Part shown: piece after piece, positions 23,730-33,291 of the stretch
Layout: each line of letters starts with the position of its first letter
Position numbering within the stretch: the first letter of the stretch is position 1
Assembly (NCBI GenBank): GCA_040880805.1
Contig: JBBDHW010000003.1
Location: 1-49,437, forward strand
Reading direction: 5' to 3'
DNA from: Acidimicrobiia bacterium
GTDB lineage: Bacteria > Actinomycetota > Acidimicrobiia > IMCC26256 > DASPTH01
Length of the DNA: 49,437 bases
The notes under the pieces: model-generated
What the model was told of the DNA's origin: nothing
The model's input: the letters and a program-made list of their open reading frames with translations, nothing else
Databases searched by the model: none
Translations under genes and position numbers: made by a program

Positions 23730-25039
23730 GGCAGGCCCTTGGCCACGAGGTCGGTGCCGAACGCGTCGGTGACGTGCGCGCGGACGAGCGCGCCGGGGCG
23801 CGCCCATTCGGCGTCGAGATGCACCACGCCGTCGATCTCGGGAGCCTCGCGATAGGTGCGACCGACGAGCACGCCGGAATCTTCGTCACGCCCGTCGACG
23901 AGCACGGAGATCTCGGCGCCCACAAGCCCGTCGCGCGCGCCGCGCGTGATGGGCTCCTGCACGTCTTCACACTCGCGCAGCCACTCTCCCACCAGGTACT
24001 CCGGTACCGCGCCCGGGAGCGACGCCGCGGGCGTGCCGTCCTCACGCGAGAACGCGAAGAACCCTGCCCAGTCGAGTTGCGCGGCTTCGAGAAACGCGAG
24101 GAGCGCGTCGTGCTGCGCTTCGTCCTCGCCCGGGAAGCCCACGATGAACGACGACCGGAACGCAGCGTCGGGCTCCTCCGCGCGGATCGACTCGATCATC
24201 GAAAGGAAGCGCTCGCCGCTCCCCCACCGCTTCATCGCGCGCAGCAGCGCGGGGTCCGCGTGCTGGAGCGACAGGTCGAAGTAGGGGACGACCGTCGGGA
24301 GCTCGAGCATCGTCGCCACCAGCGGGTCGCGCACCTCGCTCGGATACAGGTAGAGGAGGCGCACACGGGCGAGCCCGTCGGACGCGAGACGATCGAGGCG
24401 GCGGAGCAACGGCTCGAGTGAACCCGGCTCGCCCGCGTCGCGCCCGTACCACGCGAGGTCCTGCGCGACCAGCACGATCTCGGCGACGCCGCCGTTTACC
24501 AGCCCGCGCACCTCGGCTTCGATCGACTCGGGTGTGCGCGACCGTTGCTTGCCGCGGAACGACGGGATCGCGCAGAACGCGCATGCGCGGTCGCAGCCCT
24601 CCGCGATCTTCACGTAGGCCCACGGCAGCGAAGGGGCGGCCCGCGGCAGCTCGAGGAGATCGCGGACGCCGGTCGGTTTCCGGCGCGGTGGACCCAACGA
24701 CACCACCTGGGCAAGCGAACCCTCGCCCGCGAACCCCACGACGGCGTCGACCTCGGGCAGCGCGGCGGCGAGCTCGTCGCCGGCGCGCTCCGCGAGGCAG
24801 CCGGTGACCACGAGCTTCGCCCCCGGCTTGCGGACGGCCGCCAGCGCCAGGATGGTGTCGATCGACTCCTGGCGCGCAGCCTCGATGAACGCACACGTGT
24901 TCACCACGACGACGTCGGCCTCGTCGGGGCCGGAGGCAGCCGCGAGCCCGTCGGCCACGAGGGACGCCACGACCTTGTCGGAGTCGACCGCGTTCTTCGG
25001 GCAGCCGAGAGTCTCGACCCAAAACATTGGCTCGTTCAC
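23726..25039 (-). CDS. rimO: ribosomal protein S12 methylthiotransferase
   Basis: Radical-SAM enzyme that methylthiolates Asp of S12. 437 residues with Cys13, Cys49 and Cys81 (auxiliary cluster, ETLGCPKNAVDSD) and CDRACAFC (149-156) for the radical-SAM cluster, then a C-terminal TRAM domain. The LGCPKNAVDSD start separates RimO from MiaB, also encoded in this window. Start: GTG 25039 or ATG 25027, neither with a clear ribosome site. Followed by pgsA, overlapping 4 bases. Confidence 0.95.
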   Translation of the reverse strand: MNEPMFWVETLGCPKNAVDSDKVVASLVADGLAAASGPDEADVVVVNTCAFIEAARQESIDTILALAAVRKPGAKLVVTGCLAERAGDELAAALPEVDAVVGFAGEGSLAQVVSLGPPRRKPTGVRDLLELPRAAPSLPWAYVKIAEGCDRACAFCAIPSFRGKQRSRTPESIEAEVRGLVNGGVAEIVLVAQDLAWYGRDAGEPGSLEPLLRRLDRLASDGLARVRLLYLYPSEVRDPLVATMLELPTVVPYFDLSLQHADPALLRAMKRWGSGERFLSMIESIRAEEPDAAFRSSFIVGFPGEDEAQHDALLAFLEAAQLDWAGFFAFSREDGTPAASLPGAVPEYLVGEWLRECEDVQEPITRGARDGLVGAEISVLVDGRDEDSGVLVGRTYREAPEIDGVVHLDAEWARPGALVRAHVTDAFGTDLVAKGLP

Positions 25040-25040
25040 T

Positions 25041-25063
25041 GCGGCGCAGGATACCTGCGCCGC
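25041..25063. terminator. perfect hairpin between conservon and rimO
   Basis: GCGGCGCAGG-ATA-CCTGCGCCGC, 10 perfect base pairs and a 3-base loop, just after the GTPase stop and just before the rimO start codon. No T-tract. It may end conservon transcription or structure the rimO leader. Confidence 0.55.
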
Positions 25064-25077
25064 GGACGTTCGCTCCC

Positions 25078-25650
25078 CTATGTCGTTGCGCTTGCCATCT
25101 GTGCTCGGCGGAGCGCGCCCTCCACGAGGAGCACCAGCGTCTCCTTCACGTGGAGTCGGTTGCGCGCGTCACAGAGGACCACCGGCACGTTGGCCGGCAC
25201 CGACAGGGCCTCGCGCACCTCGCGCGGGTGATGCCGGTACACACCGTGGAAGAGGTTCACCGCGACGACGAACGGGATGCCCAGGTGCTCGAAGTAGTCG
25301 ACGGCCGGGAAGCAGTCCGCGACGCGCCGGGTGTCGACGAGCACGATCCCGCCGACGGCGCCGCGCACGAGCTCGTCCCAGAGGAACAGGAACCGGTCCT
25401 GGCCCGGCGTGCCGAACAGGTACAGCACCATGTCGGGCCCGAGCGTGATCCGCCCGAAGTCCATCGCAACCGTCGTGCCGGTCTTCGTGGTCACCGGCCC
25501 GGGGAAGTCGACGCCCAGGCTCTCGACCGTGATGTCGGCCTCGGTGGTGAGGGGCTCGATCTCGGAGATGGTGCCCACGAACGTGGTCTTGCCCACGGCG
25601 TAACCACCGGCGACCACGAGCTTCATCGAGACGGGAAGGTCAGAGTGCAC
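25078..25650 (-). CDS. conservon small GTPase (CvnD/MglA-like)
   Basis: 190 residues with P-loop GGYAVGKTT (15-23), FGTPGQDRF as the switch II region and a Ras-like fold. GTG at 25650 was chosen over the ATG at 25626 because GGAGGG lies 5-6 bases upstream of the GTG. It overlaps DUF742 by 11 bases. As the fourth component of a conservon it is expected to bind the membrane-associated complex and act as a nucleotide-dependent switch; the output is unknown. Confidence 0.9.
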   Translation of the reverse strand: MHSDLPVSMKLVVAGGYAVGKTTFVGTISEIEPLTTEADITVESLGVDFPGPVTTKTGTTVAMDFGRITLGPDMVLYLFGTPGQDRFLFLWDELVRGAVGGIVLVDTRRVADCFPAVDYFEHLGIPFVVAVNLFHGVYRHHPREVREALSVPANVPVVLCDARNRLHVKETLVLLVEGALRRAQMASATT

Positions 25651-26077
25651 GGATACCCTCCAACAGCCGTTCGAGCAGCCGCACGTCGCGATGCTCGGCG
25701 CGTTCTTCTGTTGCCTGTCGCACCTGCACCATCTGCGCGTCGGCAAGGTCGCCGACGAGCACGCGCACGACTCCGACCGGGGTGCCGAGGCGCGCCGCGA
25801 GCTCTGCGACCGACGTGGGGGTCTGGCACAGCTCGATGATCTTGCGGTCCTCCGGGGTGGCATGCCGGCCGAGCTGCTCCGTCGCGACCAGAGCGAGCAC
25901 CGGAGCGTGCAGCTCGAACGCGCCGAGCGACGAGCTCGTACGTCCACGCGTGAGCACGTACGGGCGCACGACCCCGCGGCGCGGAAGATCCAACACGTCC
26001 TGCTCTGTACCCGAGGGCTCCTCGTCCATGGGAGCGTCTCCCGGTGGGCCCTCGCCAATCACCGGATCGCCGGTCAC
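25640..26077 (-). CDS. conservon DUF742 protein (CvnC-like)
   Basis: 145 residues. A variable Pro/Gly-rich N-terminus (about 1-35) precedes the DUF742 winged-helix domain (VRPYVLTRGRTSS, IIELCQTPTSVAELAARLGTPVGVVRVLVGDLADAQMV). GTG start at 26077 overlaps the Roadblock stop (GTGA). Known conservon subunit; here second from last in the operon. Confidence 0.88.
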   Translation of the reverse strand: MTGDPVIGEGPPGDAPMDEEPSGTEQDVLDLPRRGVVRPYVLTRGRTSSSLGAFELHAPVLALVATEQLGRHATPEDRKIIELCQTPTSVAELAARLGTPVGVVRVLVGDLADAQMVQVRQATEERAEHRDVRLLERLLEGIRAL

Positions 26078-26508
26078 CGGATCGCCGATCGCGGGAGCAA
26101 CGTCTGCAGCTCCGATACGAGACCCGGTGTCAGCGCGCTCGCACACTTCTCGACGAGGACCGCCATCTCGTAGCCGACGAGGCCGACGTCACACGGACGT
26201 TCCGTCGTGACCGCGAGCACCGACGTGTCACTCACACGCATCACGAAGAGCATCGCCTGGTCCATCTCGACGATCACCTCGTACACGCGGCCGCCACCGA
26301 TGGGCGCCGAAGCGCCCTTGGCGATGCTGAGGAGCCCGGCCGACACCGCGGCGAGGCGATCGCCGGAGCTCCGGTCGAGCCCGTCGGACAGCGCGATGAG
26401 AAGGCCGTCGGACGACACCACCGTCGCCTCCTTCACACCCGGCACACGCTCGACGAAGTTGGACACGAGCCAGTTGAGGTTGCGCGCCTCCGTGCTGAGC
26501 TGGGTCAT
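26074..26508 (-). CDS. conservon Roadblock/LC7 protein (CvnB-like)
   Basis: 144-residue Roadblock/LC7 domain (LNWLVSNFVERVPGVKEATVVSSDGLLIALSDGL, VYEVIVEMDQAMLFVM). Such proteins bind small GTPases and regulate their cycle. ATG at 26508 overlaps the kinase stop by 4 bases, and its own stop overlaps DUF742, so the four conservon genes are translationally coupled. Confidence 0.9.
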   Translation of the reverse strand: MTQLSTEARNLNWLVSNFVERVPGVKEATVVSSDGLLIALSDGLDRSSGDRLAAVSAGLLSIAKGASAPIGGGRVYEVIVEMDQAMLFVMRVSDTSVLAVTTERPCDVGLVGYEMAVLVEKCASALTPGLVSELQTLLPRSAIR

Positions 26509-28880
26509 CGCTCGTCCTCTCGATACTGACCTGGTCGATGCTGATCTGGCGGAACGCTGGCAGCGGGCGGTGGCCCGTCGACGGCCTCGTCGTGCTCCGC
26601 GCGCCCGCGGCGCTTGCCCAGGTCGTGGCGCGTGAGCAGCTCGTGCACGCGGTATGGCCGGAGCGGATCGGCCTCCGCAACCCGCTCGTCAGCTTCGACG
26701 GTGGGCTGGTGGCTCAGGTGGTGGCCGGGCACGCGCGTCGGGAGCGGCGCGTCGGCAACCGGCTCGTCGAGAGGCGCTTCGGCTTCCTCGGTGGGGCCGG
26801 GTTCGGGCGCGGGGTACTTGGCGACCGGTGGGATGTCGACGAGCGGGGGCGCGAACATCTGCGTGTGCCCGGGCTCGGGTTCGGCGAGGCCCTCGGCGCG
26901 CCATTCCTCCACGGGTGGCTCGTCGGCAGGTCGCCACGCGACGCGACGCGCGCCGAGCGGCATGGGCTCGCCGTCGGGCCCGATGTCGGGGGCGAAGATC
27001 GGCTCGGCGGTGGAGGGCGCGGCTTCACGCGCGAGAATTGTCGAAGGCAGGGACACCAGCGCCACGAGTCCGACCGGCGCACCCGGCCGCAGCTCGACGG
27101 TGATGTTGTGGCGAGCCGCGAGCGAACCGACGACGTGCAGGCCCAGTGCACGCGACAGGGCGAGGCCGACCACCGGGGGCTTCGCGAGCAGCTGGTTCGC
27201 TTCCGCGATCTTCTCCGCCGGCATGCCGATGCCCTGGTCGGAGATCGCGAGCACGAACCCCGACGCCGTCGTCGCGCCCGAGACGACCACCGCCGCGTCG
27301 GGCGGCGAGAACGACGTCGCGTTCTCGAGGAGCTCGGCGACGAGGTGCGCGAGGTCGGCCACCGCGTGGCCCGAGACCGCGAGCTCGTCATCGACACCGA
27401 CGAGATCGACGCGCGGGAAGTCGGCAATCTCCGCGGAGGCGGACCGGACCACGTCGAGCAAGGCGATGGGCTGCTGCCACTGCCGCGGCTGCTCCGCGCC
27501 CGACAGCACGAGGAGGCTCTCCGCGTTCCGGCGCATGCGGGTGGCCATGTGGTCGAGCTTGAAGAGCGCGTCGAGCGCGGCGGGATCGTGCTCGTTGCGC
27601 TCGAGCTCGTCGAGCAGCTCGAGCTGGCGCTCGAGCAAGCTCTGGTTTCGGCGTGCGAGGTTCACGAACAGGTCGCCCATGCCCTTGCGGAGCAGGCGCG
27701 ATTGCTGCTCGGCGACGTCGAGGGTCACCGACTCGACGTCGTTGAACGCCTGCGCGAGCTCACCGATCTCGTCCTCCGACGTGACGGTGATCTGCGTAGG
27801 CTTGATACCGCTGATGTCGCCGCCTTCGCGCAGCAGCTCGACGAGTTGCGGGAGCTGGGTCTGCGACATCTCGCGTGCCGCGGCAGTGAGCCGGCGGACC
27901 GGACGCAGGACGGCGCGGGCGACGAACCAGATGAGCGCCAGTGTGAGAAGCATCGCGAGCACCGCGCCGCCGCCGTAGATCCACACGTCGCGCTGGGCCG
28001 CATTCGCCCGCTCGCTCGACGCCGCCCCGATCGCTCCGTCGACCTTATCGATCGCGCGGTCGAGCGCGCGCGCTTGCTGTTGGTAGTCGTCGACGATCGT
28101 CGCGGGCTCAGGAAGAGTGGTCGGGAACGCGGCGGGCAGATCGCCGGTGGCGGTGAGATCGTCGAGGTTGACACTCGAGAACGCGCGCTCCTCGGCGCTC
28201 GTCGCGCCGACGGTGAAGCGCTGCCGCTCGCGCGCCTGCGCCGCGATCGCGCTCAGCCACGGGCCGAAGTCGTCGCGCGAGCCGGTCGCGGCCACGGTGA
28301 CGAAGATCCCCGCTTCAGCCGCCAACTCGTGCTGCTCGCGCTGGAGGGAGAACACACGCGACAGGCTCGCGGAGGCTTCGGGATCCTCGAGGTCGCGCGC
28401 CGCGCGCTCGCCGAAGCGAAGCAGGTCGTCGTCGACGCCGAGGAAGAACGAGCGCGCGTCACTTGCGGAGGCGTCCAGGGAGTCGACGCTCCGCCGTTCG
28501 CGCGCGACCTGGTCGAGACCTTCGTTCGTGGCGTTCAGTGCCGCGATCGTGGTACCACTCACGCCGGCCTCGACGAAACGTTGCTCACCGTCGCGGAACA
28601 CGCGCGAGGCCGCGTCGGTCCCCGTGCGCGCGGCTTCGAGCTCCGACTGCGGATCGCCATCGCTCGACACGTACCACGATGTGACGACGCTCTCGTTCTC
28701 GAGTGCGCGGCTCAGGTTGTCGAGCGACTGCATCGGGCCCGAGACCTCGCCGTACTGCTCCTGCGCGCGCAGGGCCGTGAAGCGGTCACGGAGCCCCGCC
28801 CCCGCGATCACGACGAGTGCGAGGAACGGCACGAAGAGGACGAGCAGCAGCTTGGCTCGGAAGCTGAGCCTCGTGAGCAT
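26505..28880 (-). CDS. conservon sensor histidine kinase with NIT-type sensor (CvnA-like)
   Basis: 791 residues. Membrane segment 8-28, extracytoplasmic all-helical region 40-295 resembling the nitrate/nitrite-sensing (NIT) domain, second membrane segment about 300-322, HAMP linker, then a phospho-acceptor region with His444 (KLDHMATRMRRN), N-box Asn520 (ELLENATSFSPPD), and DQGIGM (548-553). The C-terminal ~160 residues are Pro/Glu-rich and disordered, as in many conservon kinases. No response regulator is adjacent; the downstream partners are the Roadblock, DUF742 and GTPase proteins. ATG 28880 has no good ribosome site; a TTG at 28919 is an alternative. An ABC-type binding protein gene lies 78 bases upstream. 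Confidence 0.9.
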   Translation of the reverse strand: MLTRLSFRAKLLLVLFVPFLALVVIAGAGLRDRFTALRAQEQYGEVSGPMQSLDNLSRALENESVVTSWYVSSDGDPQSELEAARTGTDAASRVFRDGEQRFVEAGVSGTTIAALNATNEGLDQVARERRSVDSLDASASDARSFFLGVDDDLLRFGERAARDLEDPEASASLSRVFSLQREQHELAAEAGIFVTVAATGSRDDFGPWLSAIAAQARERQRFTVGATSAEERAFSSVNLDDLTATGDLPAAFPTTLPEPATIVDDYQQQARALDRAIDKVDGAIGAASSERANAAQRDVWIYGGGAVLAMLLTLALIWFVARAVLRPVRRLTAAAREMSQTQLPQLVELLREGGDISGIKPTQITVTSEDEIGELAQAFNDVESVTLDVAEQQSRLLRKGMGDLFVNLARRNQSLLERQLELLDELERNEHDPAALDALFKLDHMATRMRRNAESLLVLSGAEQPRQWQQPIALLDVVRSASAEIADFPRVDLVGVDDELAVSGHAVADLAHLVAELLENATSFSPPDAAVVVSGATTASGFVLAISDQGIGMPAEKIAEANQLLAKPPVVGLALSRALGLHVVGSLAARHNITVELRPGAPVGLVALVSLPSTILAREAAPSTAEPIFAPDIGPDGEPMPLGARRVAWRPADEPPVEEWRAEGLAEPEPGHTQMFAPPLVDIPPVAKYPAPEPGPTEEAEAPLDEPVADAPLPTRVPGHHLSHQPTVEADERVAEADPLRPYRVHELLTRHDLGKRRGRAEHDEAVDGPPPAASVPPDQHRPGQYREDER

Positions 28881-28957
28881 GCTCAGATGTCGGCAGGTCC
28901 GGGCACCCGCTTGAATCAAAGGGGTCCGCGCCGGAACTCCCTACGGTCGGGCAGGCA

Positions 28958-30682
28958 TCAGGCGCCCGCGCCGCCTTGACTCGGGCACCCCGTGCACGGA
29001 TTTGCCGCCGGCACCTTGCCGGTCGAGTAGGCCCTTTCCGGCGGGAACTCGTAGAGCGACGCGGCCTCGTCGAAGAACTTCGGCTCCGACTTCGGGAACT
29101 GCCCGAACGAGAAGCGCTTCCCCCCGTTGAGGTACATGAACCGTCCCGTTCCGGGGAAGGTCTCGACCGCGTTGGTGCCGCCGGTCTTGAGGTCGGCGTT
29201 CCACCAGATCAAGTTCACGTCGGTGCCGAGGCCGAGATACTCGTCGTAGGGCAGACCCACCGTCCGCCCGTAGCCGGTCTGGAACGAGACGGTCCCGTTG
29301 GACGCTCCGCCCACGGCCGGCACGGAGAACAGCCCCTTCTTGACGTTCTGCGCGGTGAGCATCGGCCCCGCGTACTGCATCGTCCCGTAGATGAACGACA
29401 TCCAACCGATGGTGGTGGCAGCGGTCGTGCCCTGGGTCTTGCCCCAGTACCACTCGAACTGGCCGAGTGGCGCCGGCGTGGTCGGGTCTGCAGTCGGCCG
29501 CGGCGTCAGCACACCGAGACCGAACGCGTGCTCCATCTGCGCCTGGTCGTAGGTGCGGGCGAACCCGTCGAAGTCCTGGAACTGGTAGCCGGTCACAATC
29601 CATTCGGGATTGAAGTCGTTCGATGTTGCCGCGGCCGTGAACGACCTCGCCGTGGTGTTGTTCGCGAACAGGATCACGCTCGTGACGCCCTTCGACTTCA
29701 GCTTCGCGATGAGCGTCTTCGCGGTCTCGTCGATCGTCGCGGAATCCGCTTCGGGATCGTAGGCAACCGCCTCGACGGTCGCGGTGCCGCCGTACTTCTT
29801 CATCAGCGAGTTGAAGAGTGGTACGTCGATCCTGCCTTCGGGGCTGACGAGCCCGAAGGCGCGCTTCTTCGACGCGAGCGCGGAGTCGCCGGCCCACCTC
29901 GCCTTGCGGCCGGAGAGCGAGTTCGAGAGGAAGTTCGCGACGAGGTAGATGGATGCGGTGCTGTCGGCCTGCGTCGCCCACCGGTACGGCGCCTGCTTCT
30001 CGAGTTGCGCGGTGGTGAGCGCGCTCGCGGCAGCGCCGTTGACGATGATCTTGGCGTTGGCCATCTCGGCCTCGAAGACCGACGCGCCCTGGCTCTGGTT
30101 CGCCGCGTCGATCACGATGAACGGCTTCAACCCCTTGACCAGCAGGGCATCGGCGCGCTGGGCGGCTTCGTCGGGACCCGACGCCTTGACGAACTCGTAG
30201 ACGGGCTTGCGGCCCCACGTCTGGTAGGTGCTGAACTTCTCGATCGCGTACTGGAACACCTCGTCGAAGTCTTTGAAGCTGTCGGTCCAGGTGCCGGGCT
30301 GACCGGTCACCTGGTTGATCGGGAGACGCCCGCCGGCGGCGCGCTCCGCATCCTCCATGGCTTCGTTGCCGTAGTACACGACGACCTTCACGCTGTCGGC
30401 GGTCACACCGGGGGCGGTTGCACCGCCGTTGTCCTTGCCCGCGGGCCATGGATTCACGCACAAGGGACCGGATCCCACCGCGGCGAAGCTCGTCCGTTTC
30501 GTCGCGGCGGTGCACGTGTCTTCGGCGAGCGCCGCTTTCGAGCCGATGCCGACGCCTGCGACCTGGGGACCCGTCGTGCCCGTCGCCGCACCTGCGCTCG
30601 TGGTGAGCATCGGTACCAACAGAGCCCCCAGCAGCGCGGCGGCCGCCGCGAGAGAGCCGGATCGTTTGCCCACTGTGCCCAT
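28958..30682 (-). CDS. periplasmic binding protein, type I (ABC substrate-binding), orphan
   Basis: 574 residues. Starts with a signal peptide (about 1-33: basic MGTVGKRSG, hydrophobic LAAAAALLGALLVPM, then TSAGAA). The body has the type I periplasmic-binding fold typical of branched-chain amino-acid or amide receptors (VKVVVYYGNEAMEDAERAAGG, IVIDAANQSQG, LVSPEGRIDVPLFN, GVTSVILFANN). No permease or ATPase is encoded nearby, so it may act as a solute receptor rather than an importer. I used the ATG at 30682, because GGGGGG abuts the ATG at 30691 too closely. The ligand is unknown. Cysteines near the end (CTGC) are unexplained. Confidence 0.8.
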   Translation of the reverse strand: MGTVGKRSGSLAAAAALLGALLVPMLTTSAGAATGTTGPQVAGVGIGSKAALAEDTCTAATKRTSFAAVGSGPLCVNPWPAGKDNGGATAPGVTADSVKVVVYYGNEAMEDAERAAGGRLPINQVTGQPGTWTDSFKDFDEVFQYAIEKFSTYQTWGRKPVYEFVKASGPDEAAQRADALLVKGLKPFIVIDAANQSQGASVFEAEMANAKIIVNGAAASALTTAQLEKQAPYRWATQADSTASIYLVANFLSNSLSGRKARWAGDSALASKKRAFGLVSPEGRIDVPLFNSLMKKYGGTATVEAVAYDPEADSATIDETAKTLIAKLKSKGVTSVILFANNTTARSFTAAATSNDFNPEWIVTGYQFQDFDGFARTYDQAQMEHAFGLGVLTPRPTADPTTPAPLGQFEWYWGKTQGTTAATTIGWMSFIYGTMQYAGPMLTAQNVKKGLFSVPAVGGASNGTVSFQTGYGRTVGLPYDEYLGLGTDVNLIWWNADLKTGGTNAVETFPGTGRFMYLNGGKRFSFGQFPKSEPKFFDEAASLYEFPPERAYSTGKVPAANPCTGCPSQGGAGA

Positions 30683-30748
30683 CGTGCTCATCCCCCCAGA
30701 TGTCGGAACCGCAGTTCTGGTGACGGAGAATGTACCGCGGACCCTGAC

Positions 30749-33184
30749 TCAAACCTTGTCGCGCAGCTCCTCGAGCTCCTCGACGGTCATGAGCACCGCA
30801 CGGGCCTTCGAGCCCTCGGAGGGACCCACCACGCCGCGGCGCTCCAGGAGATCCATCAGGCGCCCGGCCCGGGCGAAGCCGACCCGCAGCTTGCGCTGGA
30901 GCATGCTGGTGGATCCGAAGCCGCTCCGGACCACCAGGTCCATGGCCTCGTCGAGCAGCTCGTCGGTATCGGGCGAGCCGTCGTCGACCGATCGACCACG
31001 GGCCGACTCGTCGCCGGCGATACCGTCCACGTACGTGAGGGCGGACACCTGCCGTCGCCAGTGGGCGACGACCTTGCGCACGCACTCCTCGTCGACCCAC
31101 GCGCCCTGGATGCGCTGCGCACGGCTCGAGCTGGCGCCGAGCAGCAGCATGTCGCCCTGGCCGATGAGCTTCTCGGCGCCGGCCTGGTCGAGGATCACGC
31201 GGGAGTCGGCGAGGCTGCTCACCGAGAACGCGAGCCGGCTCGGGACGTTGGCCTTGATCACGCCGGTGATCACGTCGACGGACGGGCGTTGCGTGGCGAT
31301 CACGAGGTGGATGCCGACCGCGCGCGCCATCTGCGCGATCCGGCAGATGCTCGCCTCCACATCACGCGCGGCGACCATCATGAGGTCGTTGAGCTCGTCG
31401 ACGACGATCACGATGAACGGCAGCCGCTCGTACCCGTGGCCGGTGACGGGATCGGGATCGTCCTTGGTGGGCAGCTCACCGCGGTCGAATGCGGTGTTGT
31501 AACCGGTGATGTCGCGCACGCCCACCTCTGCCAGCAGCTCGTACCGCAGGTCCATCTCACGGACCGCCCAGTCGAGCGCGTTCGCCGCCTTCTTGGGGTT
31601 GGTGACGACCTGCGTGAGCAGATGCGGAAGGTCGTTGTACGCGCCGAGCTCGACCCGCTTCGGGTCGACGAGGATGAGCCGCACCTGGTCGGGCGTGCAA
31701 CGCATGAGCAACGACGTGACGAGCGAGTTGATGCAACTCGACTTTCCCGCGCCGGTTGCGCCCGCGATGAGCACGTGCGGCAGCGTCGTGAGGTCGAGCA
31801 TCACGGACTTCCCGGTGATGTCGCGACCGAGGCCGGCGGCGAGCGGCGGCGTTGCCCGTTGCGCTTCGGGCGCGGCGAGGACGTCGCCGAGGGTGACGAG
31901 CTCGCGCTGGCGGTTCGGCACTTCCACGCCGATCGCGCTGCGCCCCGGTATCGGCGCGAGGATGCGCACGTCGGGCGAGGCCATCGCGTACTGGATGTCG
32001 TGGCTGAGCCCGGTGACGCGGTTCACCTTGACCCCGGGACCGAGGTCGAGCGCGTACTGAGTGACGGTGGGCCCGATGGTCATGCCGATCAGCCGCGCGT
32101 CGACACCGTGCTGCGCGAGCGTGGCCTCGAGCACGCGCCCGCCTTCCTCCGCGATCCGGCGGTCGGCGAGCGCGCCGCTGCCACGCTTCAGGAGAGTGAG
32201 CGGCGGAAGCTTCCAGTCACCGACACGCGCGTGCGCGTCGTCGCCGAGCTCGATGACCAGCTGACCATCCGGCTGACCGTCGGGATCGGTGGAAGTGGGC
32301 AGCGCGATCTCGACGTGTTCCTCACGCGCGACGATCGGGATGGGCTCCGGCTCGGGCAGCGGCTCGTGCACTGGTTCGTGTACCGAGTCGTCGGCGAGCG
32401 GTTCGGGTTCGGGCTCGTCCTCGGGCCCGGCGATGTCGGCGGCACCGAGCCCGGCGCGCGCGTACCGCATGGCGTGGCGCGCGCCGCTGCCGGTGGCGGT
32501 CGCAACCGCTCGGATCGACAGGCCGAGGGCGAGGAGCACGCCGAGGAGCGCAACACCGCCGAGGATGACGCTCGCCCCGGCGACGCCCGTGGCCGCGGCG
32601 AGCGGTGCGGCGACGATGCCGCCGAGCACGCCACCGGCATCACGCATCGCATCGAGCGGACCGTCGAGCGGTGGCCGACCGTAGGCGAGGTGCAGGATGC
32701 CGACGTCGGCGGCGAGCAGGAGCAGCGCCCCGATCGCGATCCGGACCGTGGGCGGCTCGCCGGGCTCGCCCGGATCCCGAGACGTGTCGGTGTCCTCGGC
32801 GTCAGTGTGGGCGTCGTCGATCACCGCGCGCCGCGGCCACATCAGCACGACGGCGAACGCGATGCACACGATGGGGATCGCGACCCGGGCCCGCCCCAGG
32901 AGCGCACCGGTGCCGTCGGCGAGCGCGTCCCCTACCGGGCCCGCGAGGTCGGTCCACAGGCCGAGGGCGCACAGCGCACCGATGACGACCAGCCCCACCG
33001 CCGCGGCGTCGGCGCGGTGGCCGGCGAGCTGACGAGACGCGGCCGCACGCCCCTTCGAGAGCGCTGACGGCTGCTGCGCGACCGGGCGCGACCGGGATGC
33101 GGACCGGCGGCGCGCCGGCTTCCGGGCGGGCTTGCGGTTCCTGGAGCGCGCGGAACCCTTACGCCGCATCTTCGTTGCAGGCAT
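30749..33184 (-). CDS. ftsK: DNA translocase FtsK/SpoIIIE family
   Basis: 811 residues. Basic N-terminus, four or so membrane segments (about 61-80, 101-117, 147-169, 186-225), an acidic Pro/Glu linker (255-295), then the motor: Walker A GATGAGKS (475-482), VVDELNDLM Walker B (594-602), and IATQRPSVDVITG. A C-terminal winged helix (gamma) domain that reads KOPS-type sequences spans about 745-805. Moves chromosome ends through the septum during division. ATG 33184. Confidence 0.95.
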   Translation of the reverse strand: MPATKMRRKGSARSRNRKPARKPARRRSASRSRPVAQQPSALSKGRAAASRQLAGHRADAAAVGLVVIGALCALGLWTDLAGPVGDALADGTGALLGRARVAIPIVCIAFAVVLMWPRRAVIDDAHTDAEDTDTSRDPGEPGEPPTVRIAIGALLLLAADVGILHLAYGRPPLDGPLDAMRDAGGVLGGIVAAPLAAATGVAGASVILGGVALLGVLLALGLSIRAVATATGSGARHAMRYARAGLGAADIAGPEDEPEPEPLADDSVHEPVHEPLPEPEPIPIVAREEHVEIALPTSTDPDGQPDGQLVIELGDDAHARVGDWKLPPLTLLKRGSGALADRRIAEEGGRVLEATLAQHGVDARLIGMTIGPTVTQYALDLGPGVKVNRVTGLSHDIQYAMASPDVRILAPIPGRSAIGVEVPNRQRELVTLGDVLAAPEAQRATPPLAAGLGRDITGKSVMLDLTTLPHVLIAGATGAGKSSCINSLVTSLLMRCTPDQVRLILVDPKRVELGAYNDLPHLLTQVVTNPKKAANALDWAVREMDLRYELLAEVGVRDITGYNTAFDRGELPTKDDPDPVTGHGYERLPFIVIVVDELNDLMMVAARDVEASICRIAQMARAVGIHLVIATQRPSVDVITGVIKANVPSRLAFSVSSLADSRVILDQAGAEKLIGQGDMLLLGASSSRAQRIQGAWVDEECVRKVVAHWRRQVSALTYVDGIAGDESARGRSVDDGSPDTDELLDEAMDLVVRSGFGSTSMLQRKLRVGFARAGRLMDLLERRGVVGPSEGSKARAVLMTVEELEELRDKV

Positions 33185-33291
33185 CCCGCGAAGCTAACAC
33201 CGCCCACACCAGCCACAGCAGCATCCCGTACCGATCGGCAGCCTCACCGACGCAACCGGGCGTGTGCTCACCTGTGGGCTATTCTCCGCCC

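Noticed and set aside
26505-28919. Classical two-component system
   Set aside because: No response regulator gene adjacent; Roadblock, DUF742 and GTPase genes show it to be a conservon.
28941-31100. 719-codon minus-strand frame over the binding protein and ftsK end
   Set aside because: Arg/Gly/His-rich shadow in another frame of the signal-peptide-bearing binding protein.
28976-33067. Very long plus-strand open frame (about 1363 codons) and similar ones at 1069-1929, 2398-3780, 20966-23134 and 37969-40101
   Set aside because: They lie antisense to nrdJ, ftsK, pnp, cinA and other well-supported genes; composition (Arg, Glu, Asp, His rich) is the usual mirror of high-GC genes and no domain is recognisable.
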